Notes: generated from the letters alone by a model not told the origin. 31,603 nucleotides of DNA from Candidatus Falkowbacteria bacterium CG10_big_fil_rev_8_21_14_0_10_39_9 (GCA_002778645.1 PFAQ01000017.1:1-31603); one strand, 5' to 3'; positions 7,788-15,593 are shown, counted from the first letter of the stretch. Numbers and translations: made by a program.

Positions 7788-8051
7788 ATGCAGATTGAGT
7801 ACTCTAAAAAATTTATTAAATAATTCAAAAAATGCCCCAGTCACATAAAAACTAATTTCAAAAACAGATTGAATGTTTTTATCGATGACTAACATCACCC
7901 CATTTTAAATAATCATTCTTTGGTGGGCGAATTAAGAGGCTATCGCAGTATCAATATTACGGGTGATTGGCGAGCTATTTTTATGGAAATTGATGGAGGA
8001 AAAATTATCTATTTTGTAGCTATCGGTACTCATAGTCAATTATATCTCTAA
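7788..8051 (+). pseudogene. RelE/YafQ-like toxin with two in-frame stop codons
   Basis: Reading from ATG 7788 in a single frame to the TAA at 8049-8051 gives 87 codons that look like a RelE-superfamily mRNA interferase, interrupted only by TAA at 7821-7823 (codon 12) and TAA at 7890-7892 (codon 35). No frameshift is needed. The 3' part keeps the hallmark pattern NNHSLVGELRGYRSINITGD, then WRAIF and a final GTHSQLY; the His, Asp-Trp and GTH positions resemble YafQ catalytic sites. Recoding is unlikely because TAA ends many other genes here. Only the last 52 codons could be made without reading through a stop, and no start for that is evident. It is probably a recently inactivated toxin: the remaining codons have not decayed. 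One or both stops could also be sequencing errors. Confidence 0.82.
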
Positions 8052-8071
8052 CTTATAATCTTCTTGAAAAC

Positions 8072-8099
8072 AAAAAAGTAGCTATTAGGCTACTTTTTT
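8072..8099. terminator. Bidirectional intrinsic terminator
   Basis: AAAAAAGTAGC (8072-8082) pairs perfectly with GCTACTTTTTT (8089-8099) around TATTAG. It lies between the converging toxin remnant and prmC and can terminate both. Confidence 0.9.
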
Positions 8100-8108
8100 A
8101 GTGTTTGA

Positions 8109-8966
8109 TTATTTTATTTTGATAATCATTATTCTGTCTTGACCGCAGAAATCTTTCAATACTTCCGTTTTAGAGTTGGGCCAATACTTCTTGGCTAATT
8201 GAGTAATAATTGGTGGTTGCGCGGGGTCTATCTCCATAATTAGAGTAATGTCCTTAGCGTTGATACGGGTCACCTGTTGGAGTAACTCGCGGTAAAGGTC
8301 TAGACCATCAACTCCGGAGATAAGAGCGCTCTGGGGCTCTCTCTGGATAGAAGGTGACGTCGTAAATTGATCAGGAGTGAGATAGGGTAGGTTAGCCAGA
8401 ATTATCAGAGAATTAGAAAAATTTTTGGAACTAATGGGGGTCAAAAGGCTACCTAAAGTAAATTTTATCGTTTTATCTAAACCATGGCGCTGGGCGTTTT
8501 GCCTGGCCATTTTTATCGCGCCACGAGATATTTCAATAGCCTGATAATTAGTTTGGGGGTTGGGATTGTTTCGAGCGACAGAGATAATAATACAACCCGA
8601 ACCGGTGCCGACCTCAATGATTTCTGTTGGGCTATTATTAGGAATTATTTTCAAAGCTGATTCCACTAATAATTCAGTTTCGGGGCGGGGGATGAGGGTG
8701 CGATTATTAACATTAAAATCTAGCCCAAAAAATTCTTGATGGCCGGTTAGATAAGCTGTGGGCCAGGGGTTAATTTTTTTGGCAATTAGGTGACGGTATT
8801 TGAGTCGTTGGCAGATAGTTAATTTTTTTTCACCATGAGCCAGCAAAAAAACACGATCTTGTTTTAAAACGCTAGCCAAAAGCAATTCCGCCTCTAAATC
8901 GGGCCGGTCTATTCGTTTTTGGTTTAATTTCTTGATATTTATTTGGAGGGCTTGATCTATTGTCAT
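8109..8966 (-). CDS. prmC: PrmC, release-factor glutamine methyltransferase
   Basis: PrmC (HemK) transfers a methyl group from SAM to the Gln of the GGQ motif of class I release factors. The 285-residue protein has the N-terminal helical recognition domain (1-75), LIPRPETE (91-98), the SAM-binding motif EVGTGSG (118-124) and the catalytic NLPY (192-195), which holds the substrate glutamine. Length is typical. It lies downstream of prfA on the same strand, but a plus-strand gene and a terminator intervene, so it must have its own promoter; none is clear. The RF1 encoded at 9422-10459 has the GGQ it would modify, which supports the assignment. Confidence 0.93.
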   Translation of the reverse strand: MTIDQALQINIKKLNQKRIDRPDLEAELLLASVLKQDRVFLLAHGEKKLTICQRLKYRHLIAKKINPWPTAYLTGHQEFFGLDFNVNNRTLIPRPETELLVESALKIIPNNSPTEIIEVGTGSGCIIISVARNNPNPQTNYQAIEISRGAIKMARQNAQRHGLDKTIKFTLGSLLTPISSKNFSNSLIILANLPYLTPDQFTTSPSIQREPQSALISGVDGLDLYRELLQQVTRINAKDITLIMEIDPAQPPIITQLAKKYWPNSKTEVLKDFCGQDRIMIIKIK

Positions 8967-9008
8967 TTTGGAGGTAGTTTTTAGGTAGATCTTTTAAATT
9001 TAAATGTT

Positions 9009-9386
9009 ATGAAGTTTTTTACAAAACAACCCAAGAAAGATTTGCCTCCTAAAAAAGAGGTTAATAAAATTTTACCTAAAATAGAGGTTAGAATTTTCCT
9101 TTATGGTTTTAAGGGTTCAGCAGTTGATGTGGAAAATAATTTTCGTAATTTTTTCCAAAAAAATAAAGCAACTATTCAGGTGCGACATTTTTTAATCAAT
9201 TTTCCTGACACCCGCGTCACCGATTTAAGTCCCGAAAAACAGGATCTTTCATTTATCGCTGTTAAAAGCGATAACAAAAAAATCTTGTTAACTCTAAATA
9301 AAATGTTTTCTATTGATGAACATCTTAAAAAATATTTTATTAACTATCAGTTGTTAGTCAATTTTTCTACTTCTGGTAGTCTATAG
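9009..9386 (+). CDS. Small protein of unknown function
   Basis: I do not recognise a family. The 125-residue product is basic and soluble. It has a Lys/Pro-rich N-terminus (residues 1-25), then alternating strands and helices: VRIFLYGFKG (27-36), a helix to about 50, TIQVRHFLINF, LSFIAVKSDNKKILLTLNKMF and a C-terminal helix ending YQLLVNF. This could be a small alpha/beta fold. It sits as a lone plus-strand gene between prmC and prfA (both minus strand), 42 bp from the divergent prmC start, and ends in a shared bidirectional terminator. There are no membrane segments or Cys motifs. Confidence 0.6.
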   Translation: MKFFTKQPKKDLPPKKEVNKILPKIEVRIFLYGFKGSAVDVENNFRNFFQKNKATIQVRHFLINFPDTRVTDLSPEKQDLSFIAVKSDNKKILLTLNKMFSIDEHLKKYFINYQLLVNFSTSGSL

Positions 9387-9395
9387 TCTGAATCT

Positions 9396-9423
9396 AAAAT
9401 CCCGTTTCAACCGGGATTTTTTT
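9396..9423. terminator. Bidirectional intrinsic terminator
   Basis: AAAATCCCG (9396-9404) pairs with CGGGATTTT (9412-9420), loop TTTCAAC, followed by T's. It overlaps the prfA stop codon region and serves both converging genes. Confidence 0.9.
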
Positions 9424-10459
9424 ATTTCTCTAAATTCTGTTTAAGAGCACTGATAATTTCGTCCATATCACCTTCCATGATGGTCGAAATATTATGCCAA
9501 GACTTCCCAATCCGATGGTCGGTAATTCGATCTTGGGGGAAGTTATAAGTTCTGATTTTGTCGCTACGGTCACCGCCACCAACTTGGATTTTACGTTCAG
9601 CTGATTCTCGGGCCTGACGATCTTCTTCTACTTTAGCAAGTAGACGAGAGCGCAGGACCTGCAGGGCTTTTTCTTTATTTTGATGTTGGGATTTTTGGTC
9701 TTGGCAACTGACAATCATGCCGGTTGGGACGTGGAGCACTCGAATGGCGGAATAGGTAGTGTTAACACTCTGACCACCTGGTCCGGAAGAGCAGAAAGTA
9801 TCAATGCGAATATCACTCATCTTAATTTCTAAATCAACTTCTTCGGCTTCAGGCAAAACTACAACAGTTGAAGTTGAAGTGTGGATTCGGCCTTGTTTTT
9901 CGGTCTCTGGTACTCGTTGGACGCGGTGAGTCCCGGCCTCGTATTTTAACAAACCATAGGCGCCAGCGCCTTTTACTTCAAAAATGATTTCTTTATAGCC
10001 GCCCAAACCGATAACACTGGAATTTAAAATATCTACCTTTAAATTATGTTTTTCAGCAAAACGAGAATACATCCGAAAGAGATTAGCAGTGAAGAGAGCT
10101 GATTCGTCGCCTCCAGTACCGCCTCTAATTTCCACGATGGCATTTTTCTTGTCGTTGGGGCTAGCCGGGTGCAATTCTTCCTTGATAGCTTTCTCTAGGG
10201 TATCAGCCTTGTTTTGCAGACCATCAATTTCATCTTCGGCCATTTTTTTTAGTTCGGGATCAGTTTCAGTTTTAGCCATTTCCTGGTTGCCTTTCAAGTC
10301 CTCCATAACTTTTTCCCAATCCAAAACTAGCTCATAGGCGGGCTTGAGGTTGGAATGTTCTTTGGAGATCTTGGTTAGCTCGGCGCGGTCGTTCATGAGG
10401 GCCGGATCAGACAGCTTGGCTTCCAAGTCTTTATATTTTTGTTTTAGGTCTTCGTACAT
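9422..10459 (-). CDS. prfA: Peptide chain release factor 1
   Basis: RF1 reads UAA and UAG and triggers hydrolysis of peptidyl-tRNA. The 345-residue protein has the N-terminal helical domain (1-100), the conserved RGGTGGDESALFTANLFRM block (112-130), and RVPETEKQGRIHTS (182-195), whose PET tripeptide occupies the PxT stop-recognition site and marks RF1 rather than RF2. The catalytic GPGGQ (226-230) follows, then SQHQNKEKAL and GDRSDKIRTYNFPQ in the C-terminal part. TGA stops occur in the window, so an RF2 gene is expected elsewhere. It follows rpmE on the same strand with an 85-bp gap that holds a large hairpin and a probable promoter. Confidence 0.96.
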   Translation of the reverse strand: MYEDLKQKYKDLEAKLSDPALMNDRAELTKISKEHSNLKPAYELVLDWEKVMEDLKGNQEMAKTETDPELKKMAEDEIDGLQNKADTLEKAIKEELHPASPNDKKNAIVEIRGGTGGDESALFTANLFRMYSRFAEKHNLKVDILNSSVIGLGGYKEIIFEVKGAGAYGLLKYEAGTHRVQRVPETEKQGRIHTSTSTVVVLPEAEEVDLEIKMSDIRIDTFCSSGPGGQSVNTTYSAIRVLHVPTGMIVSCQDQKSQHQNKEKALQVLRSRLLAKVEEDRQARESAERKIQVGGGDRSDKIRTYNFPQDRITDHRIGKSWHNISTIMEGDMDEIISALKQNLEK

Positions 10460-10471
10460 ATTTGAGAGTTA

Positions 10472-10536
10472 TAAAAAATTGGCCTCCCGATAATTATAGT
10501 TTAGCATAAAAAACTACAATTATAGAGAGGCCAATT
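10472..10536 (-). terminator. Long rpmE-prfA intergenic hairpin with embedded -10
   Basis: On the minus strand AATTGGCCTC (10536-10527) pairs with GAGGCCAATT (10486-10477) and is followed by T's, a terminator for rpmE. The loop itself forms an inner stem (AATTGTAGTTT with AAACTATAATT, one mismatch). The inner stem contains TATAAT (10498-10493), a candidate -10 for prfA, so the same sequence may end rpmE and start prfA. Confidence 0.7.
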
Positions 10537-10544
10537 AAGCTTGC

Positions 10545-10832
10545 TTATTCTTTGCTTCGAGCGGCTTTCTTGTCAGCGAGCGCCGCGCGCTTCACTTTTT
10601 TACCTTTAAGATTGGTCATCGTCTTTTGTTTGGTAACTTTAGCGTTGAATTTCTCAGCGCGACCAGCCGCGTCAACTAATTTCTGTTTGCCAGTATAAAA
10701 AGGATGACATTTGGAACAAAGGTCAGTCTTTATTTCGGAATCGGTCGAACCGGTTTCAAAAGTATTGCCACAAGCACAAGAAGCCGTGATCTTGCTGTTG
10801 TATTTTGGGTGAATGTCTTTTTTCATAGTCAT
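10545..10832 (-). CDS. rpmE: 50S ribosomal protein bL31, zinc-binding form
   Basis: bL31 bridges the large-subunit central protuberance and the small-subunit head. The family start KKDIHPKYN is at residues 4-12. The zinc-type cysteines are Cys19 and Cys21 (CACG) and Cys39 and Cys42 (CSKCHPFYTGKQ). The protein has 95 residues; the first 70 are the core and the rest is a Lys/Ala-rich extension beyond the usual length. The second in-frame ATG at 10826 (MKKDIHPKY) fits the family start better than 10832, and neither has a Shine-Dalgarno sequence. Retention of all four cysteines suggests zinc-replete expression. Confidence 0.93.
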   Translation of the reverse strand: MTMKKDIHPKYNSKITASCACGNTFETGSTDSEIKTDLCSKCHPFYTGKQKLVDAAGRAEKFNAKVTKQKTMTNLKGKKVKRAALADKKAARSKE

Positions 10833-10972
10833 TATAAAAAGCGAGAAAAACCATTAAAAGGGGCTTCGTCGCTTCAATTATTTGCTTATTTTTTGATAGA
10901 TTTACAATAACATAGTCATAAAATTTAATCAAGAGGATGGGGCCAGAATTAGCTATTTATGTAAAATGGGAA

Positions 10973-11001
10973 TTGAAAAATAAGATTTAGGGTGTTATTA
11001 T
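10973..11001 (+). promoter_or_regulatory. Promoter of the rml-hisS unit
   Basis: TTGAAA (10973-10978), a 17-bp spacer and TATTAT (10996-11001) lie 30 bp before the rmlB ATG at 11031, giving a leader of about 20 nt. The rest of the 10833-11030 gap shows no gene. Confidence 0.6.
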
Positions 11002-11030
11002 ATAGAAATCTATTAATTAATGAAAAATCT

Positions 11031-11996
11031 ATGAAAATACTCGTTACCGGCGGCGCCGGCTTTATTGGCTCTAATTTTATCCATTATTGGCTGGGTTTAT
11101 ACCACAATGATTCGATAGTTAATCTGGATAAGTTAACTTATGCTGGTAATTTAGATAACCTGAAGGAATTAGAGGGCAATAGTCGCTATCAATTTGTCGA
11201 GGGCGATATTTGTGATTTTGCCTTGGTTGATGGTCTGGTTCAGGGAATTGACTTGATTGTCCATTTTGCGGCCGAAAGCCATGTCGATCGGTCAATTAAA
11301 GATAGCGCTGATTTTATTAGAACTAATGTGGAGGGTACTCGGGTTCTGCTAGAAGCGGCTCGCCGTAATGGCCATATTCGTTTTCATCATGTTTCCACCG
11401 ATGAGGTATTTGGAGCTCTCAATCCAACTGACGCGAAGTTTAACGAAAAGACTCCTTATGACCCTCGTTCTCCCTATAGCGCTTCTAAGGCTAGTTCGGA
11501 TCATTTAGTCCGAGCTTATTTTCATACTTATGGTTTGCCGATTACGATTTCCAATTGTTCCAATAACTATGGCCCCCGACAGTTCCCGGAAAAATTAATT
11601 CCATTATTTGTTACCAACTTGATTGAAGGTAAAAAAGTGCCGGTCTATGGTGATGGTCAAAATATCCGAGATTGGATTTACGTCGATGACCATAATCGGG
11701 GCGTGGACTTTATCATCCACAAAGGGAAGATCGGTGAAACCTATTGTTTGGGCGGTAATAATGAATTGACTAACATGAAAATTACTCAGGACATCTTGAA
11801 AATTATGGGTAAAGGAGAAGAATCAATCGAGTATGTGACTGATCGCTTGGGTCATGATTTTCGCTATGCGATTGATTTTACCAAAGCCAAAACTGAATTG
11901 GGCTGGGAACCACAGGTAGATTTTACTACTGGCTTGAAAATGACAGTTGTGTGGTATAAAAATCATCCGGAGTGGTGGGAGAAGTTAAAAAAATAG
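11031..11996 (+). CDS. rmlB: dTDP-glucose 4,6-dehydratase
   Basis: RmlB converts dTDP-glucose to dTDP-4-keto-6-deoxyglucose, the second step of dTDP-rhamnose synthesis. The protein is an extended short-chain dehydrogenase: NAD-binding TGGAGFIGSNF (6-16), HFAAESHVDRSI (78-89), catalytic TDE (123-125) and the Tyr149/Lys153 pair in SPYSASK, then NNYGPRQFPEKLIPLF. I chose the ATG at 11031 because it places the GGAGFIG motif at the family position; an upstream in-frame start at 10992 would overlap the promoter. Length (321 residues) is slightly below the usual 330-350. It is the first gene of rmlB-rmlD-rmlA. Confidence 0.95.
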   Translation: MKILVTGGAGFIGSNFIHYWLGLYHNDSIVNLDKLTYAGNLDNLKELEGNSRYQFVEGDICDFALVDGLVQGIDLIVHFAAESHVDRSIKDSADFIRTNVEGTRVLLEAARRNGHIRFHHVSTDEVFGALNPTDAKFNEKTPYDPRSPYSASKASSDHLVRAYFHTYGLPITISNCSNNYGPRQFPEKLIPLFVTNLIEGKKVPVYGDGQNIRDWIYVDDHNRGVDFIIHKGKIGETYCLGGNNELTNMKITQDILKIMGKGEESIEYVTDRLGHDFRYAIDFTKAKTELGWEPQVDFTTGLKMTVVWYKNHPEWWEKLKK

Positions 11997-12006
11997 TTAT
12001 ATTTTT

Positions 12007-12858
12007 ATGAAAGTTTTAATATTGGGAGCTCAAGGTAATTTAGGTGGTCAACTGATGTTAACCTTTGGGTCCGAAGCTATTGGCTGGGATCGGGCAGATC
12101 TAAACATTACCAACAGAAACGAGGTTCTAACTAAAATTTCCGATTTAAAGCCCGAGATAATTATCAACGCCATTGCTTATAACACCGTGGATAAATGTGA
12201 GGCAGACGAGTCCGAATATAATTTGGCTAATAAGTTGAATGGGGAAGCGGTGGGTTATTTGGCTGATGCGGCCATTAAAATTAGGGCTACACTAGTTCAT
12301 TATTCCACTGACTATGTTTTTAGTGGAGAAGATAAATCAGGTTATGTCGAAGACGCCAAACCGGGTCCTATTAACCATTATGGCCAGAGCAAGTTGTTGG
12401 GAGAGAAAGTATTGTACACAAAAAGTGTACAAGGACTAAAATATTATCTGATTAGAACCTCAAAATTGTTCGGACCGAAGGGTAAAAGTGGATTTTCCAA
12501 GCTGAGTTTTTTCGATTTGATGCTTAATTTAGCCCGGGAAAAGACAGAGCTAAAAGTAGTTGATGAAGAATTTAGTTGCTTTACTTATACGGTTGATTTG
12601 GCTGAGAGGACTCAAGAATTGTTAAACCAAAAATATCCTTTCGGGGTGTACCATTTAGTAAACAGTGGTCCGGCCACTTGGTATGGAGCCCTAACTCAGT
12701 TGTTTAAAATTGCCGGAATTAATGTTAAACTAATAGCGGTGGGAAGTGAGGAGTTTCCTCGTCCTGCTCAGAGACCAAAATCTTCGGTTTTACTTAATAC
12801 AAAAATTCCGCCCCTGCGCGATTTATCAGAGGCGCTAGCTGCATATTTAAATTTATGA
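12007..12858 (+). CDS. rmlD: dTDP-4-dehydrorhamnose reductase
   Basis: RmlD reduces dTDP-4-keto-rhamnose to dTDP-rhamnose with NAD(P)H. The 283-residue SDR has GAQGNLGGQL (7-16), NAIAYNTVDKCE (54-65), HYSTDYVFSG (98-107) and the catalytic pair Tyr125/Lys129 (HYGQSKLLGE). The stop overlaps the rmlA start by 4 bp (ATGA), indicating coupled translation. An odd perfect inverted repeat (12412-12432) is embedded in the coding region just after the LLGEKV segment. The 3,5-epimerase RmlC that should supply its substrate is not encoded nearby, so the exact sugar product is uncertain. Confidence 0.88.
   Translation: MKVLILGAQGNLGGQLMLTFGSEAIGWDRADLNITNRNEVLTKISDLKPEIIINAIAYNTVDKCEADESEYNLANKLNGEAVGYLADAAIKIRATLVHYSTDYVFSGEDKSGYVEDAKPGPINHYGQSKLLGEKVLYTKSVQGLKYYLIRTSKLFGPKGKSGFSKLSFFDLMLNLAREKTELKVVDEEFSCFTYTVDLAERTQELLNQKYPFGVYHLVNSGPATWYGALTQLFKIAGINVKLIAVGSEEFPRPAQRPKSSVLLNTKIPPLRDLSEALAAYLNL
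12412..12432. repeat. Inverted repeat inside rmlD
   Basis: TTGTACAC (12412-12419) and GTGTACAA (12425-12432) flank AAAAA. This is a perfect 8-bp stem inside a coding region and may be chance or an mRNA structure. Confidence 0.5.
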
Positions 12859-13580
12859 AAGGTATAATTTTATCGGGTGGTAGTGCGACCAGACTTCGTC
12901 CTTGCACCAAAGTAACCTCTAAACAACTTCTGCCGGTTTATAATCGGCCGATGATTTATTATCCGCTCAATACTCTGATCAAGGCAGGGATCAAAGAGAT
13001 TATGATTATTGTCGCGCCCGAGAGAGCTGGTGATTATTTGAATCTTTTGGGTAGCGGTAAGGATTTTGGGGTGAAGTTTACCTATGAGGTTCAAGATAAA
13101 CCAGAAGGCCTAGCCCAGGCTTTTATTATCGGCGAAACTTTTTTGGAAGACGATTCGGTTTGTATGATCTTGGGCGATAATATTTTTGAAGATGATCTAG
13201 CCGATGATGTTAAAAGTTTCCAGTCCGGCGCTAAGGTTTTTGCTAAACAAGTGAAGGATCCGGAGCGTTTTGGTATCGTTGAGTTTGACGCTAATATGAA
13301 GGCGGTTTCCATCGAAGAAAAACCCGCTCAACCTAAGTCCAATTACTGCGTGACTGGGATGTATCTTTATGATAATCGCGTCGTTAAAGTGGCTAAAGAA
13401 TTGAAGCCATCGACTCGGGGTGAGCTGGAGATTACCGATATTAACAAATGGTATTTAGCTCAGGGCGAATTGGAAGTAGCCATGATTAGTGGTGCCTGGA
13501 TTGATACTGGCACTTTTGACAGTTTGCTGGAGGCCCAGAATCTAGCTAAAGAAAAATTACAAAGCAAATTAGTAATTTAA
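12855..13580 (+). CDS. rmlA: Glucose-1-phosphate thymidylyltransferase, short form
   Basis: RmlA joins dTTP and glucose 1-phosphate to make dTDP-glucose. The signature is GGSATRLRPCTKVTSKQLLP (8-27), with Ala where most homologues have Gly (GGSGTRL). Further motifs are NRPMIYYPLNTLIKAGI (30-46), the metal-binding GDN (107-109), EEKPAQPKSN and WIDTGT (215-220). At 241 residues it lacks the C-terminal extension of the ~290-residue proteobacterial enzymes, like short RmlA forms in archaea and Gram-positives. It overlaps rmlD by 4 bp and precedes hisS by 10 bp, so all belong to one transcript. Sugar preference of nucleotidyltransferases cannot be fixed by eye, but the neighbours support the call. 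Confidence 0.9.
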   Translation: MKGIILSGGSATRLRPCTKVTSKQLLPVYNRPMIYYPLNTLIKAGIKEIMIIVAPERAGDYLNLLGSGKDFGVKFTYEVQDKPEGLAQAFIIGETFLEDDSVCMILGDNIFEDDLADDVKSFQSGAKVFAKQVKDPERFGIVEFDANMKAVSIEEKPAQPKSNYCVTGMYLYDNRVVKVAKELKPSTRGELEITDINKWYLAQGELEVAMISGAWIDTGTFDSLLEAQNLAKEKLQSKLVI

Positions 13581-13590
13581 TTATTTTGAT

Positions 13591-14874
13591 ATGCCTAAAA
13601 AAATCTTATCCAATCAAGCGGTCAAAGGTATGGCTGATTGGTCGCCGGCGGAGTTTGCCCTGCGGCAATATATCTTCTCTAATTGGAGACGAGTTTGTTT
13701 GTCTTATGGTTTTGAGGAATATTTAACTCCAATTTTGGAAAACGCTGAAATTTATCGAGCTAAAAGCGGCGAAGATGTAGGCCAGAAAGAACTGATGGTG
13801 TTTGTTGGTTCTGGTGGCCGAGAATTGGCTCTTAGACCAGAGATGACGCCCTCAGTCACTCGTTTGATTTCTAAAATTTATGATACTTGTTCCAAGCCGA
13901 TTAAGTATTTTTCGATTGCTAATTTTGTCCGAAATGAAAGACCGCAACGGGGACGGAACCGGGAATTTTGGCAATTAAATTGTGATATCTTTGGCAGTGA
14001 ATCAACGTTATCTGATATTGAAATTTTGACTCTCTCGTTGGATTTAGTGTTAGCCTTTAATCCTCCTAAAGGTTCTTTTGTCCTGTCTCTTAATCATCGT
14101 CGTTTGCTGGATGATTTACTAACGCTGGTGAAAGTTAATCACGATCAAAAATTAGTGCTGGCTCGGATTTTAGATAAATATTTGAAATTAAGCACAGCTG
14201 ATTTTACCCAATGTCTAGTTGGCCTCTCTCTGAAAACAGAGCAGATTAATACTATTATCAAATTTATGACAGCTATCAGCTTGGAAGACTTGAAACATCG
14301 CTTGCCGGAAATAGCTGAGAGCCGAGGGTTATTAGAATTAGAAAAGATTATGTCGGCCTTAAAGAAATTGGGCTACCAAAAATATGTTGAATTTAAACCC
14401 AGTGTGATCCGAGGCTTTGACTATTATGATGGTCTGATATTTGAGATGTTTGATTTACACCCAGAGAATAATCGCGCGATGTTTGGCGGCGGTCGTTATA
14501 ACGGTTTAGCTGAGCTTTTTGGAGCGCGGTCTTTCCCAGCAGTTGGTTTTGCTCCGGGTGATGAAACCACTAAGCTCTTTTTAGAGAGCTGGGGGGTTCT
14601 AAAGAAATTAGATTTGAGCGATACCAATAAATATTATCTACCTCTATTGGGTTTTGATCTAGAGTCAGAAACTATCAAACTAGCTCAGAAACTGCGTGAT
14701 CAAGGATTAAGCATTGAGATGGGGCTCGAGGTGACTAAAGTTGGCAAGGCACTCGAATATGCCAACAAGAAGGGGATTACTCGGGTAGTTATTTTAGGGT
14801 CCGACGAATTACAGAGTAAGGTTTATAAGATTAAAGATATGACCAGCGGTCGGGAGAAAAAAATTAAATTATGA
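13591..14874 (+). CDS. hisS: Histidyl-tRNA synthetase
   Basis: HisRS is a class IIa aminoacyl-tRNA synthetase that charges tRNA-His. The 427-residue protein has motif 1 in the N-terminal region (YGFEEYLTPILE, 39-50), LRPEMTPSVTR (81-91) and motif 2 FVRNERPQRGRNREFWQLN (112-130). The histidine-specific RGFDYYDG (274-281), motif 3 FGGGRYNGL (298-306) with GFAPGDE, and a C-terminal anticodon-binding domain (about 340-427) follow. LRPEMTPSVTR and REFWQLNCDIFG resemble archaeal/eukaryotic HisRS more than the bacterial LRPEGTA and RFHQ forms, suggesting an archaeal-type lineage. It is the fourth gene of the rml operon, an unrelated function sharing the transcript. Confidence 0.94.
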   Translation: MPKKILSNQAVKGMADWSPAEFALRQYIFSNWRRVCLSYGFEEYLTPILENAEIYRAKSGEDVGQKELMVFVGSGGRELALRPEMTPSVTRLISKIYDTCSKPIKYFSIANFVRNERPQRGRNREFWQLNCDIFGSESTLSDIEILTLSLDLVLAFNPPKGSFVLSLNHRRLLDDLLTLVKVNHDQKLVLARILDKYLKLSTADFTQCLVGLSLKTEQINTIIKFMTAISLEDLKHRLPEIAESRGLLELEKIMSALKKLGYQKYVEFKPSVIRGFDYYDGLIFEMFDLHPENNRAMFGGGRYNGLAELFGARSFPAVGFAPGDETTKLFLESWGVLKKLDLSDTNKYYLPLLGFDLESETIKLAQKLRDQGLSIEMGLEVTKVGKALEYANKKGITRVVILGSDELQSKVYKIKDMTSGREKKIKL

Positions 14875-14878
14875 TTTT

Positions 14879-15475
14879 GTGAGACGAACTTTTTTGTGGG
14901 TTTTGTTTATTGCGGCTTTAATCATTTTGACCATTTTAGTTCTGCGGGTAATAAGTGATGAAGATAATTGGTTATGTACGAGTAATGGTTGGTTTAAACA
15001 TGGTAATCCTACTGGACCGCAGCCAAAAACTGTTTGTTCCCAAGCTCAATCACCGGTTGAAACCAGGGATGAGTTAAGTGATCTCCGGAAAGAAGTTTTA
15101 ATTTTTTTTGGTAATACTAAATATGACCCCGATGCTTTAAATTGTGAGATGACTTATGGTACTAGTCGGCGGCCGGCATTTGGGGCTAATAAATATTCGA
15201 CAGTATTGACTGCACTTTTGCAGGGTCCAAGTGAGAGTGAAAAAAATTTAGGATTTTTTACGACGATTAATCCGGGAGTAGAATTGCCCTTAGTTACTTT
15301 CGATCGTGGAGTCTTAACAGTTAACTTTAATTCTGATCTTGAGAAAAACGTCGGTGGCTCCTGCCGAGTGGCCAGTATTCGTTCCCAGATTATAAATACC
15401 CTAAAACAATTTTCGGAAGTTAAAGAAGTTATTATCTCTATTGATGGTCGGGTGAATGATGTTCTACAGCCCTAG
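14879..15475 (+). CDS. Membrane-anchored GerMN-domain protein
   Basis: The 198-residue protein begins at a GTG 4 bp after hisS; no ATG fits. Residues 4-25 (FLWVLFIAALIILTILVL) form a membrane anchor. Residues about 70-195 match the GerMN (sporulation and spore germination) domain: KEVLIFFGN at the first strand, TVLTALLQGPSESEKNLGFF, VLTVNFNSDL, and an ending of IRSQIINTLKQF, VKEVIISIDG. In GerM-type lipoproteins the domain lies outside the membrane and is linked to peptidoglycan assembly; in a non-sporulating lineage it is a general envelope domain. Two Cys pairs are visible. The domain assignment is fairly sure; the role is not. Confidence 0.75.
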   Translation: MRRTFLWVLFIAALIILTILVLRVISDEDNWLCTSNGWFKHGNPTGPQPKTVCSQAQSPVETRDELSDLRKEVLIFFGNTKYDPDALNCEMTYGTSRRPAFGANKYSTVLTALLQGPSESEKNLGFFTTINPGVELPLVTFDRGVLTVNFNSDLEKNVGGSCRVASIRSQIINTLKQFSEVKEVIISIDGRVNDVLQP

Positions 15476-15504
15476 TTGACAGCGGCAGAAAGAAATATTA
15501 AGAT
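15476..15504 (+). promoter_or_regulatory. Candidate promoter after the GerMN gene
   Basis: TTGACA (15476-15481), a 17-bp spacer and TAAGAT (15499-15504). It starts immediately after the preceding stop codon and would drive the NDP-kinase-like gene with a leader of about 80 nt. Confidence 0.6.
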
Positions 15505-15515
15505 GCACTATTAGC

Positions 15516-15544
15516 AAAGAATTATCATTTAGATAGTTCTTTTT
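15516..15544 (+). terminator. Hairpin with T-tract in the leader (terminator or attenuator)
   Basis: AAAGAATTATC (15516-15526) pairs with GATAGTTCTTT (15532-15542), one G-T wobble, loop ATTTA, followed by T's to 15544. It is either the terminator of the rml-hisS-GerMN transcript or, since a good promoter lies just upstream, a leader attenuator for the next gene. Confidence 0.6.
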
Positions 15545-15593
15545 GTTAATTATACCTGTTATTTAAAAATAAATTTAAAAAAAGAAGCTCAAA

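Noticed and set aside
7710..7898. Minus-strand frame across the antitoxin-toxin junction
   Set aside because: It lies opposite the antitoxin/toxin remnant, which explain the sequence better.
7788..8051. Alternative genetic code or stop readthrough to make the toxin
   Set aside because: TAA, TAG and TGA each end confident genes in this window, so recoding of TAA is not supported; pseudogene is simpler.
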